From Gammaproteobacteria bacterium (GTDB lineage: Bacteria; Pseudomonadota; Gammaproteobacteria; Steroidobacterales; Woeseiaceae): a DNA stretch of 17,228 nucleotides. Positions 14,952-17,228 of this stretch are shown here, one piece after another (within the stretch, counting starts at the first letter, position 1; the number at the start of each line of letters is the position of its first letter). Below the pieces are notes generated by a model. The model was not told the origin of the DNA, ran no database searches, and saw nothing but the letters and a program-made list of their open reading frames with translations. The stretch is from positions 1 through 17,228 of the forward strand of contig JAOUNK010000027.1 of assembly GCA_029881015.1 (NCBI GenBank). Direction: 5' to 3'. The position numbers and the translations under genes are program-made.

Positions 14952-16081
14952 TCCTCGTCCCTGTAGGGCGTATGCCGGGCGATCGCATCGATGTATCGCT
15001 GGATGTGACGACCTTCTTCATCGAGGTAGCGGCCGATCGCGTTCGCGAACTCAGGATGTGCGAGCCAGTGCGCTGACCAGGTCGTTACGGGCGAAAAGCC
15101 ACGACTGATCTTGTGTTCGCCTTGTGTACCTGGCTCGAAGTGCTGTTTGCCGGTCTCTATGCAGTACTCGATGCCCTGGTAATAACAGGTCTCGAAATGC
15201 AGGGCATCAAAATGACCATCGCTGCCCCAGTAGCGTCCGTACAAGGTTGTCTCGCTCTCGAAGAAGACGGCGGCCGCGACCGGCAGCTCGTCCTGCTCGG
15301 CAAGAATCACGAGAACGCCGTCGGGCAACTGGTCGCTCAGTCCCTCGAAGAAGGCCTGGTTGAAGTAGGGTAATGAGCCTCGCATCATGAACGTCCGCGC
15401 GATGAGTGCATACACCGTCGACCAGGTGTCGGCGTCCAGTTCAGCGCCGCGCAGGCGCCTGAAGGTAATGCCGCTTTCCTGCACGCGACGTCGATCGCGC
15501 CGGGCTTTCTTGCGCTTGGCCGACGTAAAGGTCGAAATAAAAGCGTCGAAATCGCGGTACCCGCGATTGTGCCAGTGGAACTGGCAGTCTTTCCGGAGCA
15601 GCAGGCCGCTTTCCTCGAAAAGCGACGTTTCCTCCTCCGCGGGAAACAGGAAGTGGACCGACGAACACCCGGTTTCGGCGGCAAGCCCGGTCGCTGCCGT
15701 GATGAGGGTCCGGGCCGCCTGCGTATCGCCCTTGTCGGCGAGGAGGATGCGCGAGCTGGGGGCCGGTGTGAAGGGCACGGCGGACACGAGTTTCGGGTAA
15801 TAGTCGAAGCCGGCCTGCTCATAAGCCTGCGCCCAGGCCCAGTCAAACACGAACTCCCCCCAGGAGTGGCTCTTCTCGTATAGCGGCAGCGCCCCCAACA
15901 GCACCCCACCGTCTTCGAGTGTCAGGTGGCGCGGTGCCCAACCCGCGTCCGGCGAAACGCTGCCGGTGGTTTCGGCGAGTTCGAGGAACGCATGGCTCAG
16001 GAATGGATAGGCATCACCCGCGAGCGCATTCCAGTCGTCGCGCGCGATCCCGGAAATACTCTCATGGACGGTGACCTTCAA
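14948..16081 (-). CDS. FemAB/GNAT-like N-acyltransferase (COG3146-type), TTG start
   Basis: A 377-residue protein of the predicted N-acyltransferase family related to FemAB and GNAT enzymes. Supporting segments are PFLSHAFLELAE (26-37), GWAPRHL, the basic stretch SAKRKKARRDRRRVQESG, SLPYFNQAFFEGL, YGRYWGSDG and, near the end, FEPGTQGEHKISRGF with TTWSAHW. Those last motifs are the family hallmark. The substrate is unknown; the fold joins acyl or aminoacyl groups to amines. There is no signal peptide or membrane segment. The start is TTG at 16081: an in-frame stop lies six codons upstream and no ATG or GTG fits before it, and the next Met is far inside. It begins 15 bases after trxB and overlaps aat by ATGA, suggesting one transcript. 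Confidence 0.85.
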   Translation of the reverse strand: MKVTVHESISGIARDDWNALAGDAYPFLSHAFLELAETTGSVSPDAGWAPRHLTLEDGGVLLGALPLYEKSHSWGEFVFDWAWAQAYEQAGFDYYPKLVSAVPFTPAPSSRILLADKGDTQAARTLITAATGLAAETGCSSVHFLFPAEEETSLFEESGLLLRKDCQFHWHNRGYRDFDAFISTFTSAKRKKARRDRRRVQESGITFRRLRGAELDADTWSTVYALIARTFMMRGSLPYFNQAFFEGLSDQLPDGVLVILAEQDELPVAAAVFFESETTLYGRYWGSDGHFDALHFETCYYQGIEYCIETGKQHFEPGTQGEHKISRGFSPVTTWSAHWLAHPEFANAIGRYLDEEGRHIQRYIDAIARHTPYRDEE

Positions 16082-16096
16082 GAGGGCACCGCGTCT

Positions 16097-17083
16097 TCAG
16101 GCTGCCGCGTGTTCCGCGGTCTCCTGGGAGTCGAGCGCATCGATGAATTTCTCGGCATCGAGCGCTGCCATGCAGCCGGCACCGGCCGAGGTGATGGCCT
16201 GCCGATAGACCTGGTCGGCCACATCGCCGGCAGCGAAAACGCCCGGGACGCTGGTCGCCGTTGCGTCGCCTTCAATTCCGGACTTGACGATGATATAGCC
16301 GTTCTTCATATCGAGCTGGCCGTCGAACAGGCTCGTATTCGGCTTGTGGCCAATGGCGATGAACACACCATCGAGATCGATGTCGGTGGTCCGGGAGGCG
16401 TCCTTGGTGCTGCGGATCCGCATGCCCGTCACGCCGGCATCGTCGCCCAGGACTTCGTCCAGAACGTGATCCCACCGAATATCGACCTTGCCTTCGCGCT
16501 CTTTTTCGAACAGGTGGTCCTGCAGGATCTTTTCGGCACGCAATTCGTCACGGCGGTGGACCAGCGTCACCCTGGACGCGATATTGCTGAGGTAAAGCGC
16601 TTCTTCGACGGCCGTGTTGCCGCCGCCAATGACAGCAACGGGCTTGCCGCGGTAAAAGAAACCGTCACAGGTTGCGCAGGCTGAAACTCCGCGCCCCTTG
16701 AACGCTTCTTCGGACGGGAGTCCCAGGTACATCGCGGTAGCGCCCGTCGCAATGATCAGCGCGTCGCAGGTGTAATGGCCGAGATCGCCCTCGAGGCGAA
16801 ACGGGCGCCGGGTGACGTCCGCCGTGTGAATGTGATCGTTGACGATCTCGGTATTGAAGCGCTGGGCGTGGCGCAGCATGCGATCCATGAGTTCCGGTCC
16901 CTGCAGACCCTCTACGTCACCAGGCCAGTTGTCGACATCGGTGGTGGTCATCAACTGGCCGCCCTGTTCGATACCGGTGATGATGACCGGATTGAGATTG
17001 GCGCGCGCGGCGTAGACAGCGGCAGCGTAGCCGGCCGGTCCGGAGCCCAGGATCAGAACCCGGTAATGTTTTGAGTCACTCAT
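16097..17083 (-). CDS. trxB: Thioredoxin reductase
   Basis: A 328-residue low-molecular-weight thioredoxin reductase, close to the usual 320. The FAD-binding motif GSGPAG is at 13-18, the NADPH-binding motif GGGNTA at 153-158, and the redox-active CATC at 136-139 within SACATCDGFFYRG. The second FAD motif, GVFAAGDVAD, is at 281-290. It transfers electrons from NADPH through FAD to thioredoxin in the cytoplasm. The frame is open upstream to 17182, but ATG 17083 gives the family N-terminus MSDSKHYRVLILGSGPAG. Only a weak GGG lies upstream, inside a repeat that may pair with the leader. It is the first gene of the leftward group. Confidence 0.97.
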   Translation of the reverse strand: MSDSKHYRVLILGSGPAGYAAAVYAARANLNPVIITGIEQGGQLMTTTDVDNWPGDVEGLQGPELMDRMLRHAQRFNTEIVNDHIHTADVTRRPFRLEGDLGHYTCDALIIATGATAMYLGLPSEEAFKGRGVSACATCDGFFYRGKPVAVIGGGNTAVEEALYLSNIASRVTLVHRRDELRAEKILQDHLFEKEREGKVDIRWDHVLDEVLGDDAGVTGMRIRSTKDASRTTDIDLDGVFIAIGHKPNTSLFDGQLDMKNGYIIVKSGIEGDATATSVPGVFAAGDVADQVYRQAITSAGAGCMAALDAEKFIDALDSQETAEHAAA

Positions 17084-17088
17084 GTATA

Positions 17089-17182
17089 ATTTGCCCGTAG
17101 TATGACGTTGCATTGATTTGCCCGCGCAGAGCCCCGAAATGCGGCCGTAAGGACGGCTTTCAAGGGCTTGAGATGCGGGCAA
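17089..17182 (-). promoter_or_regulatory. Structured leader upstream of trxB
   Basis: Reading leftward, TTGCCCGC (17182-17175) pairs with GCGGGCAA (17125-17118). Nested inside are AGCCC/GGGCT (17168-17164 with 17134-17130), GAAA/TTTC (17161-17158 with 17139-17136) and GCCGT/ACGGC (17157-17153 with 17148-17144) around a 4-base loop. A direct repeat, CGGGCAAAT, recurs at 17124-17116 and 17097-17089. The second copy ends 5 bases from the trxB ATG and contains the only GGG near the ribosome-binding position. The left arm could pair with either copy. The structure is read by eye; no known riboswitch or attenuator was recognised. Confidence 0.45.
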
Positions 17183-17228
17183 GCTTTATGCGGATCGGTG
17201 CGTTCAAGATCTTCGCTGGGCAAGTGTA

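Noticed and set aside
15926..16684. 252-codon open frame on the + strand opposite trxB
   Set aside because: It is a shadow of the trxB codon pattern; motifs are only on the other strand.
17085..17090. TATAAT on the + strand just before trxB
   Set aside because: No -35 hexamer at proper spacing and it points into a possible gene for which there is no evidence; likely chance.
17172..17228. Possible start of a rightward gene at the window end (ATG 17172)
   Set aside because: Only 19 codons are visible, with no Shine-Dalgarno and no recognisable sequence, and they overlap the trxB leader structure.

Overview
The window is gene-dense, GC-rich bacterial chromosome with typical gammaproteobacterial content. 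The strongest taxonomic hint is gene order. The clpS-clpA / infA-aat / trxB block is the same neighbourhood seen in Escherichia coli and relatives. An imuA-imuB-dnaE2 mutagenesis cassette and a leftward type II secretion cluster resemble Xanthomonas- or Pseudomonas-like lineages. I cannot name a genus. No insertion sequence, CRISPR array, tRNA or rRNA was seen, and no stretch over 300 bases lacks a gene.

Region 1 (1-5041, rightward): the end of imuA, then imuB and dnaE2, packed 2-4 bases apart. This is the damage-inducible translesion synthesis cassette. DnaE2 is the polymerase, ImuB a Y-family-like adaptor without the usual catalytic acidic residues, and ImuA a RecA-like accessory protein. 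The promoter and any LexA box lie left of the window. ImuB has an N-terminal extension carrying a clamp-binding-like hexapeptide.

Region 2 (5048-11031, leftward): gspC-gspD-gspE-gspF, the piston/HR protein, secretin, ATPase and inner-membrane platform of a type II secretion system. The cluster stops after gspF. Where pseudopilin genes often follow, there is a 97-residue very acidic protein. GspE has lost the four cysteines of the usual zinc motif. The acidic gene converges on dnaE2 with only 6 bases between them.

Region 3 (11032-13868): a 224-base divergent intergenic region with an AT-rich core separates gspC from clpS-clpA, which encode the N-degron adaptor and its AAA+ unfoldase.

Region 4 (13869-17228, leftward): trxB, a FemAB/GNAT-like N-acyltransferase, aat and infA, apparently one operon, converging on clpA across a small hairpin. 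Aat makes Leu/Phe N-degrons, ClpS recognises them and ClpA unfolds the tagged protein for ClpP, so the bacterial N-end-rule pathway flanks this terminator. The acyltransferase and aat overlap by ATGA. infA and the acyltransferase both appear to start at TTG. The trxB leader contains a nested stem-loop with a competing repeat near the start codon.

Most of the window is conserved housekeeping and known accessory machinery; I do not see a clear new defence or mobile system. The best leads are the ImuB extension, the truncated gsp cluster with its acidic protein and cysteine-free GspE, the TTG start of infA, the acyltransferase-aat coupling and the trxB leader structure.
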